Of a stretch of 64,000 nt of DNA, positions 32,921-44,225 are shown one piece after another. Source of the DNA: Salticus scenicus (Eukaryota > Arthropoda > Arachnida > Araneae > Salticidae); assembly GCA_963930645.1 (NCBI GenBank), contig OZ005648.1, forward strand, positions 249,403,436-249,467,435, written 5' to 3'. Position 1 is the first letter of the stretch. The number at the start of each line of letters is the position of its first letter. Both the position numbers and the translations under genes were made by a program. The notes under the pieces were generated by a model. That model saw only the letters and a list, made by a program, of their open reading frames with translations, ran no database searches and was not told the DNA's origin.

Positions 32921-35510
32921 CGAGGATATTTTCAATACACATGAAAATACGATGACAATACTCGTATGTACAAAAGCATACAGGCTACAAAAAATGAGAA
33001 ATTGTTACTACTCCATATCTGTTAAGTGGCTTAATAATTCGAACACACTTATCAATGTAAAGCTGGCTGTTCTTTTATTTATAAGTATTTATTTAAAAAA
33101 TACCAATATTTGTACTATTAACACTCAAATTATTATTTTTAAAACCCTTATTATTTATAGAATCGTTATTTTCAGAACTATTCATATGAGATTCTTGTTC
33201 AAAATTTGATTCATCGGGAGAACGTTTTAAATCAACTTCTACAAATGTTATTATTTTAAGTTCTTATCCACTAGCTTCCAGGATTTTTATATTTTTTTAA
33301 TAATAAGACTTCTTTCTCACTTAATTTCAGAACAGATTAGTACATTTTGATTATCTTGAATTTCAAATGAAGGTTATATTAGTTTCATAAGGGAATTTAC
33401 TTAAGTTTTGTTTACTTAGAATTTAATTTCTTACGTTTGTTTTTTACGTCTTGCTTTAATAACTCTCTGTTTTTTTTTTTATAATTTAGTTCGCGTTTGT
33501 ATATTCATTAAAGCTTGAGGAGGAAGAAAATTCTAGGCCTTATATAAACATATTTCGATTTTCCATATAAGTCCTCATTAAAGTTAAAACACTTTTAAAG
33601 CATGATGTTTTTCAATTTCCACACCCCCCAAACGATCATTCGATTTTGGATATCTCAAGCTGCTTTTTACAATTTCAAAATATCTTTTCCAGGCAAGTTT
33701 TTTAAACTGATGTGAATTAAAGTGTATACAGTAGAAAAAAAAATTAAAATCTCCATGTGTACTATATATTACTTTTAATGTTTCAGTTATTTCAAATGAT
33801 TGCCTAAAGTTCAGGGAAAGATCTTCTCATGACTTAATAATCAATCTATTTATACGCTTACAATACTAACAGCCAGTGCTCCACATTTAGAATAGTTTTC
33901 TTAATGATGTTACAAATTTGTCGAAACTTCCAAATTTTTCTAAAACACGAGTATTAAATACACTATACCGTCCGACGCTTGGCTGAGCCCTATTTTACAT
34001 TTCTTATTTATTGATCACTAATTATAATTTAATTGCTGCCGCATAGTGGCATCATGTATATTACATCTATTAAAGGTAATATTGGTTTTATACATATATA
34101 CCTACTATCTGTGTTAAAATCTGTCTATATTAGAAGTGAAAAGCAAAAATTCCATCTTCAAGCAAGCATGGTGTATAGGGATCTAGAAATATCATAATAA
34201 CACCTAAATTTTGAAATTTGAATTTATTCCCAGGTTTTATTATTTTTAACTTTTTAATATATTTAAAAAAAAAAAAAATTGGATTCGAAAACTGCACTAA
34301 GTGTACTTTTCGCATTTTCAAATTTCAATAAAATTCAGAAAAATGTTACAAATTTAACGGTTTCGAATTTTTCAAATGTGTAAAAAAAAAAAAAAAAAAA
34401 AATACATTAGGTGATGCGTAATTTTATAAACAAATTTCCCCATAGAATAAAATGGGCATTAGCTATTAGCAAGGACTGATATTATGCGCTCTTAATTGTA
34501 TTTTAATTGAAATGAAAATAAATTAATTCAAGATGTACGTAGCTTGCAAAAGCATAAAGAAATTTAGTTGAAAAATGTTCTACAACTAGTAAAATTGGAC
34601 AATATTTGGACAGCAATAATGTAAACATTCGTTCATTCTATTATAGTATATTGAATGATTATGTATGTATCTCACATAACGATATGTTTTGCCCAACGTG
34701 TTTGCTAACGTCATTACTCGTTGCCTGATTCAATGTATCAGTCTACATTGTAATTGCAGGTGTTTCATAAAAAAATTGAAGAAGGATTAATTCAGTTATT
34801 TCGGATGGAAACTTTTGACACTATATAAGATTATTTTTAGATTATTATTTTCTTTTTTTAATGCACAAATTGTTTTATGCCTTTGTTCTTGAATATTTCA
34901 AATACATCAATTTATTCGTATGAAATATAGTCTGATGTAACATATTTTTCAAATACAAAGTTTTCTTTCTTTTTTTTTTTTTTTTTTTTTTAACAAACCA
35001 ATAAAATTTACATCCGCGGATATTGCTGAATACATTTATCAAGTCTATTTTATCAGAATTTATTGGTAAAGAATTGATGAAAAATGAAAGCTTCTATATC
35101 AGTTCCTTACATCAAAGGATCTCCGACAAAAGAAAGAGATAAAACCTATTATATCTTTCATTTTCTTACTGTTATATCACTCATTTCGAATTGTTCTTTG
35201 GCAATCCCTTTATTTGGCACAAAGGCACACTTTATCATATCTTTATAACATAAAAACGTGCTTGTCATGTCGGAAGATCTTATTATGTTTTATTTATATC
35301 TTGCTGTTACAGATTAGATAGTTTTTAATTTATAGTGGCACTGCATACAATGAATATGTGTACATTCTATAATAGCTCCTATCGCATTGTATGTACTATA
35401 GGATAAATATAGTAAAGATTAATTTTTTAGACTAAAGAAATGAGGCAGATGTCGGTGAGGTTTTGAAAGATTTTATGAAACGTATATTCTAATCGCTTTC
35501 TCTCTCTTCA

Positions 35511-35536
35511 CACACACATACATATGTATGTGTGTG
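35511..35536. repeat. 26-bp perfect palindrome of CA/TG repeats
   Basis: CACACACATACAT (35511-35523) faces its exact complement ATGTATGTGTGTG (35524-35536), followed by a (GATA)-rich stretch. Probably an inverted microsatellite. Confidence 0.85.
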
Positions 35537-36259
35537 ATAGATAGAGAGATAGATATATAATTATTACAATTAGTGAACGGAAAGACATTTTTTATCGAAA
35601 GAGGTTATGTGAAAGTTTTATTGTATTTGCAACTTTTTGTAAATATCTATGTTTAATTTTTATTTATTTAGTAGCAAAATATCATAAAATATATCACTTT
35701 ATTGAAACAAAATACGAAACATTTTATGTATCTGGAAATATAAATTCCATGTACATAAGCCATTTATTAAATGAAAATTGTTGTATGTGAGTGTGCATTC
35801 ATTGCATGTTGTATGCTTTGTAATTTTCCTATTTTAAGAAAATAATACGTTTTAAGGTTTGTAAGTTGTTGAATTTAAGAATGCATGTGTGTGCTATTAT
35901 ACGGACCTCAAAAAGGAAGTACAATGTATAATGTACAATACTCTAAGAATAAAACTATTACTTATAACTTTTGTTTTAAAAATCACAAAAACAAAAAAGT
36001 TATTTATTACGTCATAACAAGCAACGTTTTTATTCGGTATACAATGCAGAATTTATTTCCCCCTCTCCCCCTAAAAAAAAGTTGCATCGTTTCGTGTAAA
36101 AATTGCTCTAATCGTTCTTAGTATAATCATCATGTTAAAATTTGCTTGGGCGTCTTATCAATGGAATTTGAAAAATTCTGATTTAAATTACATGAAGTAA
36201 TTTTAAAACTCTCAGCTACGGTTGTTTATTTCAATATTTATTCTACTCATTTCAAACTT

Positions 36260-36299
36260 TATGATCTCAGAAGTAAAACTGGAAGTTTTCTGAGATCAG
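36260..36299. repeat. Bulged stem-loop
   Basis: GATCTCAG + 4-nt bulge (AAGT) + AAAACT, loop GGA, then AGTTTT + CTGAGATC. Fourteen paired positions; function unknown. Confidence 0.6.
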
Positions 36300-37456
36300 T
36301 TTAAAAGTTCAAAGGAGACTTAAGCAGTTTAATTAGCCTTGCAAATATCAAGTTTGTTTAACATCCTCAAATCTGATTCGTTTGAAAGAGACGTGCATTA
36401 CTGTTTAAATCAAATATTCTGTAAATCAATAAAGTAATTTGTTTTCGTTAAAACATATATGATTTAAAAGGAACTATTAGAACTACATTATTCCTTAATA
36501 ATTATCTTATTATCTATGAAATAAACTTCACGCAAAATTATTATTTACAATATGTGTATTTAACGATGCAAAATTAACTTTGTTCTGAAATAATTCATAT
36601 TTTACATGGAAACTTTTAAAGTAACGTGTAAATAATGAGATTTTCCATTTTAAAATTCTAGATAAGATATAATAGAGCAATATTACATTTTAAATGATAA
36701 GTAATAAAACATATAAAACTCTCTTATTGGCGGATTGTATTTATGTCGTGACTAAGATATTTTTGTAATAATGTTATATAACTATGAATATTTAAAAACA
36801 TCAAGTTCCAGAAAAAAATAATAGAAGGGTAATAATAATTTAATACTTAAAAAAAAAAAAAAAGTGTAAACAATTTTATTGACATATTCTATCTGCCACT
36901 GGAATGGATAGATTTAAAAGTTTTGTATTTTGAATTACTAAATTTATCTACTGATTTACAAATCAATCATTAATCATTGATCGCATTAAAAAATATATCT
37001 TTCGATATATCCCTGAAATACATATCAATCATTTAATTTATCGATCAAGCAATTTAATATAACGGACAAATAGTTCTATTTTCTACCTATAAATCACTGA
37101 ATTCAAACACACATACATAACCATACACCATTTACATACCGTATATTTTACATATAAGTACATTTGATAAAGAAAACAGAACGTAATTTCTAATAACAAA
37201 TTTAGGTAAAAGAAAAGCAAAAATACTATTTTATTTCATAGAAAGTTATTTGTAGACAGGACACGATCAATCTTTCAAGGAAAAGGAAGTCCAATCTCAG
37301 TTGATCTTTTCCCACTCCACTAACTGCTTGATCTATAGAAATGTGCAATAGACTTAGATGGAATTGGAAAAAAAAATAAATACTAGTAATTTTGCTTAGT
37401 ACTATCATCAAAGTGCAAATTTGCTAAGAATCTGCTCATTATGTAATATAAAATTA

Positions 37457-39160
37457 ACCTGTGTGAAGTTGGCACCCCCACCTCGCAATTTGAAATATCG
37501 GTTTATATGTAACGTTTGCCCAAGTTTTGCCCAGGTTTGCCCAACCAATATTTTTTTTTGCCCACCCACCAAAATCCCAAAAATCAAAAAAATAAATTTT
37601 GACCTCATTTCCGGATTAGCACCCCCATGTCGGAAAAGCTAAAAACAAATCATACCATACGTTTGCCCAAGGTTTGCCCAGGTTTGTCCAACCAATGATT
37701 TTTTTTGCCCACCATTTATAACGCTAAAAACCACAAAAATAGTTTTCTGGAAAGCGTGAAGTTGGCACCCCCAAGTTGGAATTTCAAAAAGCAGTTTGTG
37801 TGTAACGTTTGCCCAAGTTTTGCCCAGGTTTGCCCAACCAATAATTTTTTTTTGCCCACCCACCAAAACGCTAAAAAAAAAAAATAACATTTGACCTCAT
37901 TTCCGTACTAGCACCCCCATGTCGGAAATACTTCAAACTGATTATGCCATAGGTTTGCCCAAGTTTTGCCCAGGTTTGCCCAACCATTAACTTTTTTTGC
38001 CCACCCAACAAAACGCTAAAAAAAATAAAATAACATTTGACCTCATTTCCGTACCAGCACCCCCATGTCGGCAAAACTAAAAACAAATCATACCATAGGT
38101 TTGCCCAAGGTTTGCCCACGTTTGCCCAACCTTTCATTTTTTTTGCCCACCATTTGTAACGCTGTAAATCCAGAAAATTGGAATTTGAGAACCGTGAAGT
38201 TGGCACCCCCCACGTTGGAATTTCAAAAAACGATTAGTGTGTAACGTTTGCCCAAGTTTTGCCCAGGTTTGCCCAACCTTTCACTTTTTTTGCCCACCAT
38301 TTATAACGCTGTAAATCCCTAAAAATGTAATTTGTGAACCGTGAAGTTGGCACCCCCACGTTGGAATTTCAAAAAACGATTAGTGTGTAACGTTTGCCTA
38401 AGTTTTGCCCAGGTTTGCCCAACCATTAACTTTTTTTGCCCACCCAACAAAACGCTAAAAAAAATAAAATAACATTTGACCTCATTTCCGTACTAGCACC
38501 CCCATGTCGGAAATACTTCAAACTGATTATGCCATAGGTTTGCCCAAGTTTTGCCCAGGTTTGCCCAACCATTAACTTTTTTTGCCCACTCAACAAAACG
38601 CTAAAAAAAAAATATAAAAAAATTTGACCTCATTTCCGTACTAGCACCCCCATGTCGGAAATACTTCAAACTGATTATGCCATAGGTTTGCCCAAGTTTT
38701 GCCCAGGTTTGCCCAACCATTAACTTTTTTTGCCCACCCAACAAAACGCTAAAAAAAATAAAATAACATTTGACCTCATTTCCGTACCAGCACCCCCATG
38801 TCGGCAAAACTAAAAACAAATCATACCATAGGTTTGCCCAAGGTTCGCCCACGTTTGCCCAACCTTTCATTTTTTTTGCCCACCATGTGTAACGCTGTAA
38901 ATCCAGAAAATTGGAATTTGAGAACCGTGAAGTTGGCACCCCCCACGTTGCAATTTCAAAAAACGATTAGTGTGTAACGTTTGCCCAATTTTTGCCCAGG
39001 TTTGCCCAACCTTTCACTTTTTTTGCCCACCATTTATAACGCTGTAAATCCCTAAAAATGTAATTTGTGAACCGTGAAGTTGGCACCCCCACGTTGGAAT
39101 TTCAAAAAACGATTAGTGTGTAACGTTTGCCCAAGTTTTGCCCAGGTTTGCCCAACCATT
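37457..39160 (+). repeat. Twelve direct 146-148-bp monomers with four GCCCA boxes each
   Basis: GCACCCC marks units at 37472, 37619, 37765, 37911, 38057, 38203, 38350, 38496, 38644, 38790, 38936 and 39083: steps of 146-148 bp. There are two monomer types: G (GTGAAGTTGGCACCCC) and C (GACCTCATTTCCGTA with AGCACCCCCATGTCGG). Order: G C G C C G G C C C G G. Units 4-7 and 9-12 are near-identical blocks offset by 733 bp, a higher-order duplication. Every unit carries TTTGCCCA boxes with start-to-start spacing of 11, 10 and 21-22 bp; for example G of the boxes at 38542, 38553, 38563 and 38584. Confidence 0.95.
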
Positions 39161-39164
39161 AGCC

Positions 39165-39534
39165 TGGGCAAAACTTGGGCAAACGTTACACACAAACCGC
39201 TTTTTGAAATTCCAACTTGGGGGTGCCAACTTCACGCTTTCCAGAAAATTATTTTTGTGGTTTTTAGCGTTATAAATGGTGGGCAAAAAAAATCATTGGT
39301 TGGGCAAACCTGGGCAAACCTTGGGAAAACGTATGGTATGATTTGTTTTTAGCTTTCCAGACATGGGGGTGCTAATCCGGAAATGAGGTCAAAATTTATT
39401 TTTTTGATTTTTGGGATTTTGGTGGGTGGGCAAAAAAAAATATTGGTTGGGCAAACCTGGGCAAAACTTGGGCAAACGATACATATAAACCGATATTTCA
39501 AATTGCGAGGTGGGGATGCCAACTTCACACAGGT
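39165..39534 (-). repeat. Right inverted arm: three monomers in inverse orientation
   Basis: The arm starts CCTGGGCAAAACTTGGGCAA and is the reverse complement of about 37457-37840 (monomers 1-3 in the order G, C, G). It begins abruptly after CCCAACCATTAG of the twelfth direct monomer. Confidence 0.93.
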
Positions 39535-39543
39535 ATAAAATTA

Positions 39544-40178
39544 TACCACTGTTAATGTATGTATACATTCAGTACAAAATATTGCTCATGGGCTGCAATA
39601 GTGACACAACTAGAAAAATACGTTTTTTGGACTGACTAAAGATCACAATGTAAAACATATACGTTTTTTACAACAGCAATACTGGTAAATCTCATAATTC
39701 AGTATATACACGGTAAGGCATGCTTATGATATATGCGTTTCATTATGGTACTTAGTATTATACAATATTGCTTTGATATCAAGTTTTCTGTATGCAAAAC
39801 AGAAAAAGTGTATATTCACCAGATAAAATATTTAACTATTGATAAAAATTTTATCTGTTTACAGAAAAAAAGTGACTTTTGACAAACTGATAGGTAATAT
39901 TTTGGAATAATTTTGTGTCGTTTTAGAAAACAAGTATTTTTATGTAGGAAAATTACAGAAGTGTATTGTTTTCGGACTTGACTGTCGTATAAGAGAATAT
40001 TTTTATCGTTGACGATTGCTGAAAAATAAAAATATTATTAAAACGTATTTTCAAATCATAGGTCCATACTCGAAAGTCGAAAAAATACTCAGACACATAT
40101 TTGTTCGCTTGCGAGTATATTCAATAAACAGGAATATTTCCCAAAGAACATAACTATAGTCTTATTACTTACAAACTT
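39544..40178. other. AT-rich intergenic DNA
   Basis: No gene recognised. Confidence 0.5.
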
Positions 40179-40265
40179 TGAATAAACACTATAAAATGCA
40201 ATAAACTCGCAACAATTGTTTCGGGTCGAAAAAACACACGACCCTTCATCAGGCGAATAAAGTAA
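40179..40265 (-). ncRNA. Hammerhead-ribozyme-like motif in a Penelope-like repeat, copy 1
   Basis: On the minus strand: CTGATGA (40252-40246), one extra A, stem II GGGTCG/CGACCC (40244-40239 with 40228-40223; 10-nt loop), then GAAAC (from 40222), a self-complementary stem III ACAA/TTGT with no loop, U at position 17 (40211), and stem I pairing TTCGC with GCGAG (40257-40253 with 40210-40206). This is the order of a type I hammerhead with a minimal stem III, the form described in Penelope-like retroelements, where such ribozymes may act as dimers. Predicted cleavage lies between 40211 and 40210. The extra A between CTGATGA and stem II departs from the consensus and may impair or abolish activity. 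No Penelope reverse transcriptase is in the window. The second copy is at 63939-64000. Confidence 0.6.
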
Positions 40266-40720
40266 GCACAAGTGCTGCAGTCAAAGCGGCAACGCACCAC
40301 AATGACTATAGTCTGTCAAAAAAATTTTTGCTGATGACACTATGAAGTGGGATACAGTACCAGGACACAAGTTCCCAATCCTTCTCGTGCTAAGTCATGA
40401 TAGTAAGTGCCGTCCAAAGCTGGAGCGATAAATGAAATTGCTTTTAGCGTTTACTTTTATATTCGCCAAGTTCAAATTACTTGGAAGAGCAAGGCTGCAG
40501 AATTCGTTACAAACAAAGTTATATAATTTTTTGAAAAGATGATCCGTAATTCATTGGCATTTGTTACGGAATATTTGCATGATTTCGTCACGTTTTTAGT
40601 TCCTGGGAAATAACCAGATAAGCAAGTATTTTGTCAAGATGATGTTGGAAATTAGGCGACAAGAGGGCACTCGGGTTATATTTCGAGATAAGATTAAAAG
40701 TAGCTGAATGAATTATCATA
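40266..40720. promoter_or_regulatory. Unique higher-complexity stretch (element remainder or regulatory DNA)
   Basis: More balanced than its surroundings, with words such as GCTGATGACACTATGAAGTG and AAAGCTGGAGCGATAAATGA. No protein-like frame. Could be the body of the adjacent Penelope-like copy or a host regulatory island. Confidence 0.2.
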
Positions 40721-41758
40721 TGGGTTCACATAACTAAAGGAAAGAAATGAGTCAAAGCATATCCTTTCCAGAGCAAAAAGAATTTTCATTACGTTTGAAC
40801 TATTAAATGAATACTGGGAATAGGTCAAAGATTTTGTTTCCGTTGCCTTGAAAAAAATATGAAGGGGTACATGTAAAAAATCAGAAAAAAATATATTGAA
40901 AAGTTATTATTTATAGGTTAAAAATAGTTATATCGTTATATTTAAAATAGTTGTTTAAGATTAAATAATTTTATTTATTTAGAGAATTTACCTATTGTTA
41001 CGGAAATTGTAGATAGCCTTTGGTTATTTAAGTTTAATTTGAAAACAGCTTTAGAATTCTTACGAAGTATACCGTCAATAACACAGTGATCATTAATCCA
41101 GGCATTTTTGTAGATAATCACGAAAAATTTTATTAAACAATTTATTTGATATATTACTCTTTTATAGGTGACCGCATTTATAAATTTATTATTATTGGAT
41201 AATTATAATTGAAGGCATTTTAATAACATTGGAGTGGGAGCCCAAAACGTCGACTTCTCAGGTCAAGTCATGATGATGAAATGAAGCTCCGATTTCTTCA
41301 TTAATTTCACCAAAGCTTTGATCAAAGCCAAATTCCAAATACTAGAGAAAAAAATGGTTGTAACTGTGTTACGTATAAACACATACAATTTTTTGAAAAG
41401 GTTACCATATAATTATATTTCAAACGGTCCTCACTAAAAGCCAACATTCGCCATGAGAACACGGAATTTTTAAGCAAAATTAATGTACCATGTTATAAGA
41501 CAAGGAATGCGCTCATGGCGACAAACTGCATTTATTTGCAAAATTAAAAGAAACCGATTTAGGAAAAGTCTTTATATGCTACTGTAGATCTGCATTACGT
41601 TAAAGAAAGAATAATACATGATCAAAAGTTTCAATAGAATTGCAATTAGCAAAAGATAATGTGTGGGAAGAGGGACGATGTAAAAATTTAAAGTACATAC
41701 TGTATGTGAATTTAAGTTGCAATTTATAAAAAGGTGTTTGTTAATTTAAAATGCTTTT

Positions 41759-41796
<38 letters not shown>

Positions 41797-42545
41797 GATC
41801 ATATATTTTTTTATAATATGTGATAATCGACATCACACATATCTTTAAAAGAGAAAAAAATTTTCATAATATGTGATAATCTACATCACACTGTATGCTC
41901 CTATGCTACAGCTTCAGTGCATGTCAGGCATTATTTATTGATCCCAAACAATATATTTTTTTTTATTTTGTTACTTGCCTCCGTTTGATCATCGGAACAA
42001 AACATTCGCTGAAATTTATCAAGTATACCATTTTGTTATTACATCACAGAAGTTCCAAGAGAATTCATAAAATGTTCAGCAAAATCTGTAAATTCGAAAA
42101 TATTCAAGTATATTTTGGCAGTCAGTATAGTTAGCAAGTACAAATTTATGCACCTCTTATGTAATTGTTTAAACGAAATTATACTTTAAATTTATAAAAT
42201 ATTATTAGTATTATCTTTGTTTTATTATTCATTGTAGTACAATACAATTTGTTATTTTTTTTTTCTTTAATGATGAATGATGAATGTAATCCACTGTAAA
42301 TTGCACTGAATTAGAAGCTTTTCTTAATTTTTAAAGAGAAAATAAAATTATATATTTTTATTTATGTATTATAGTACTTAAACTTTTAATTCCAGTAAAA
42401 TGTTTCCTGTGCTTTCTTAATATTTTTTGTCTGATACACCTAGTGTATATGTTCTATTAAACGGTCTCAATATTGTTTACACTTTCTCTTTACCCTTATT
42501 ATACAAGAAATAATTCTCTAAAATTGAGAACTATAAGAAGTAATT
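40721..42545. other. AT-rich intergenic DNA
   Basis: No gene supported. Contains (TTA)n at about 41765-41796 and a 54-bp-period duplication of ATAATATGTGATAATC at 41813 and 41867, each with a TGTGAT/ATCACA inverted pair. Confidence 0.5.
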
Positions 42546-42805
42546 TTTACTTTCTCTCAAGTGATAGACAAGGTATTGGTCGGAAGTGAAATTTCTGATA
42601 CTTGCATTTTTACGATAAGTATATATTTTGAGGTTGCTTGAATTCGAAAATCAACATTTTAGTGGTTGATCCGTATGTCCTGTCTCTGTGTTCTTTGTGC
42701 CTGTCATCAATATAACTCAAAATAGATACTAGAAAAGAGTATATATTCGATATTCTATATTTGTATCATGTAGAAATATTACTTGACTCGTTTTAAAGAG
42801 GTGCG
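42546..42805 (-). repeat. Minus-strand copy of the CTCAAAACGT dispersed family
   Basis: Reverse complement carries AACCTCAAAATATATACTTA near the family's conserved CTCAAAACGT position, and ACTTTCTCTC/GAGAGAAAGT at the outer end. The part toward 42800 aligns with 13500-13600. Confidence 0.6.
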
Positions 42806-43434
42806 ATAAATTGTTTGTGAATAGACTATAGAAAGAATTGATGTTCAGCAGCAAATGTCCAAAATAACTTTAATTTATTTATGGCCATGACGTAGTGCCT
42901 TATAAAATTTAGCCTGATAACTTAGGTACATAAACAATAATCGAAAGATATCTATTTCACACCATATTTCTCATTTTAAAACGAACTTGATGATGCAAAT
43001 GAGTTTTTAGAAAATGGATTTTAGGAGTCTAGGAACATGATAGCGTTCCGCCCTGCCAAGCTGAAACAAACATTAAGAAAAACAAATGAAATTTACAAAG
43101 TAAGAAAGTAAATGGCGAAACACTACAAGTGCATATTATGTCGATATAGAATCTTGGACATTTTGACTACCTGTAACTCAGCTCCCTATTCCCCAAGATC
43201 TATAATGTTTTGCACAGGCCTTGAGCATATCCTTAAGACAAAACATACAAATTTGTATGTCGATCCAAATTAAGGGGCATGAGTAATATAACCTTGAAAA
43301 TCCGAAATTTTCAGGTTACTTTCTTCTTCTTCTTCTCCTTATTAAGTTTACAAGCATAGAGCCTAGAGTTCTGTATCTATTGAGCTGAAAATGTCCATGG
43401 CCATTCCTTCTGACCTGTGTTACTGCCTTTTGCG

Positions 43435-43465
<31 letters not shown>

Positions 43466-43914
43466 CAATATACAGGGTAGTTACTTTGAATTTTGTAATA
43501 TTCAATGCAAAAATTTCGTGAAATCTTCAAGAGATGGCGCTCGTTTCTAATAAATTTAATTTTGACATTTAGTGAGACATTAAATAGTAATAAATACTGT
43601 TTTTTATTTTATATTACTATTTATTTATTTATTTATTTTACAAAAATGAATAGAAATAAAAGAATTAAAGACAATTTTTTCTTAAAATTTTTGAAATATT
43701 TATAAGAAACATGCTTATTAATAAGAAAAGTAATTGATAAAAAATTGTATTAAAATTCGCAGAGTAATTTTTATCGGCAAATTTCGTAATACATGAATGC
43801 TTAAAGGATGATAAATAGACTTTTAACAAAAGTAAAGCGGAACATTAAATAAAAGAGCGATTGGTTAACTTACGGATAAAATTACGGATGATGGAAGAAA
43901 ACATAAAATAAAAT
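42806..43914. other. Intergenic DNA
   Basis: (TA)n microsatellite at about 43437-43461 and (CTT)n at about 43320-43337; no gene recognised. Confidence 0.5.
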
Positions 43915-44225
43915 TTCGATCATATATTATGTAAGAGAAATATTGTTATCATGGGAAAATTCAAATATAACATTTTAGTGTTTCTGTGTGTTTTGAGGTC
44001 TCCTGAATTCATTTTGCATTTTTTATAGTGATGAAGGTATGTATTTATATGTATTAGTGAATACGATAGCGTCTAAATGCTTAATTTGATTCAGCTCAAA
44101 TTCAATAGCTATGCTAGACGTGACACACAAATACAGATATTTTAGTGATGTAGAACTTATTTTTTTTTTTCTTTACACGGATACAAAGTAAAATTCTTAT
44201 ACATCATCATGCGAAATATGTAGAG
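43915..44225 (-). repeat. Minus-strand copy of the CTCAAAACGT family with a single 172-bp unit
   Basis: Reverse complement aligns with 9935-10245 throughout, including TTTAGACGCTATCG(T/C), GGAGACCTCAAAACAC (versus GGGGACCTCAAAACGT) and ACAATATTTCTCTTAC (versus ACAATACTTTCCTCAC). It shows the unexpanded state of the tandem array. Confidence 0.7.

Larger units (their letters stand above)
32921..37447. other. AT-rich intergenic DNA, no gene supported
   Basis: About 4.5 kb without a recognisable exon. Poly(A)/poly(T) tracts near 34263, 34381 and 34970. A 26-bp palindrome (35511-35536) and a bulged hairpin (36260-36299) are listed separately. The short open frames here show no motif and no compositional support. 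Confidence 0.5.
37448..39543. mobile_element. 2.08-kb fold-back transposon built of 146-148-bp satellite monomers, 9-bp target duplication
   Basis: The element proper is 37457-39534 (2,078 bp). It starts ACCTGTGTGAAGTTGGCA and ends with the exact complement TGCCAACTTCACACAGGT. The target duplication ATAAAATTA is exact (37448-37456 and 39535-39543). The arms extend as long inverted repeats: about 385 bp (three monomers) on the left and about 370 bp on the right, with few differences. The body is a direct tandem array of the same monomer. A 9-bp duplication and long, internally repetitive inverted ends are the signature of Foldback and Mutator-like (MULE) elements. There is no transposase. Open frames of about 110 codons on the minus strand arise from the repeat and are not genes. 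Confidence 0.9.

Noticed and set aside
37871..38939. Two nearly identical minus-strand open frames of about 111 codons (37871-38206, 38601-38939) rich in GGQKK and WANLGQTW
   Set aside because: They are readings of the duplicated satellite monomers of the fold-back element; their similarity follows from the 733-bp DNA duplication, with no start context or domain.
37457..39534. CRISPR-like array interpretation of the regularly spaced repeats
   Set aside because: Eukaryotic context, 146-148-bp head-to-tail monomers without unique spacers, inverted arms and a 9-bp target duplication all indicate a fold-back transposon.
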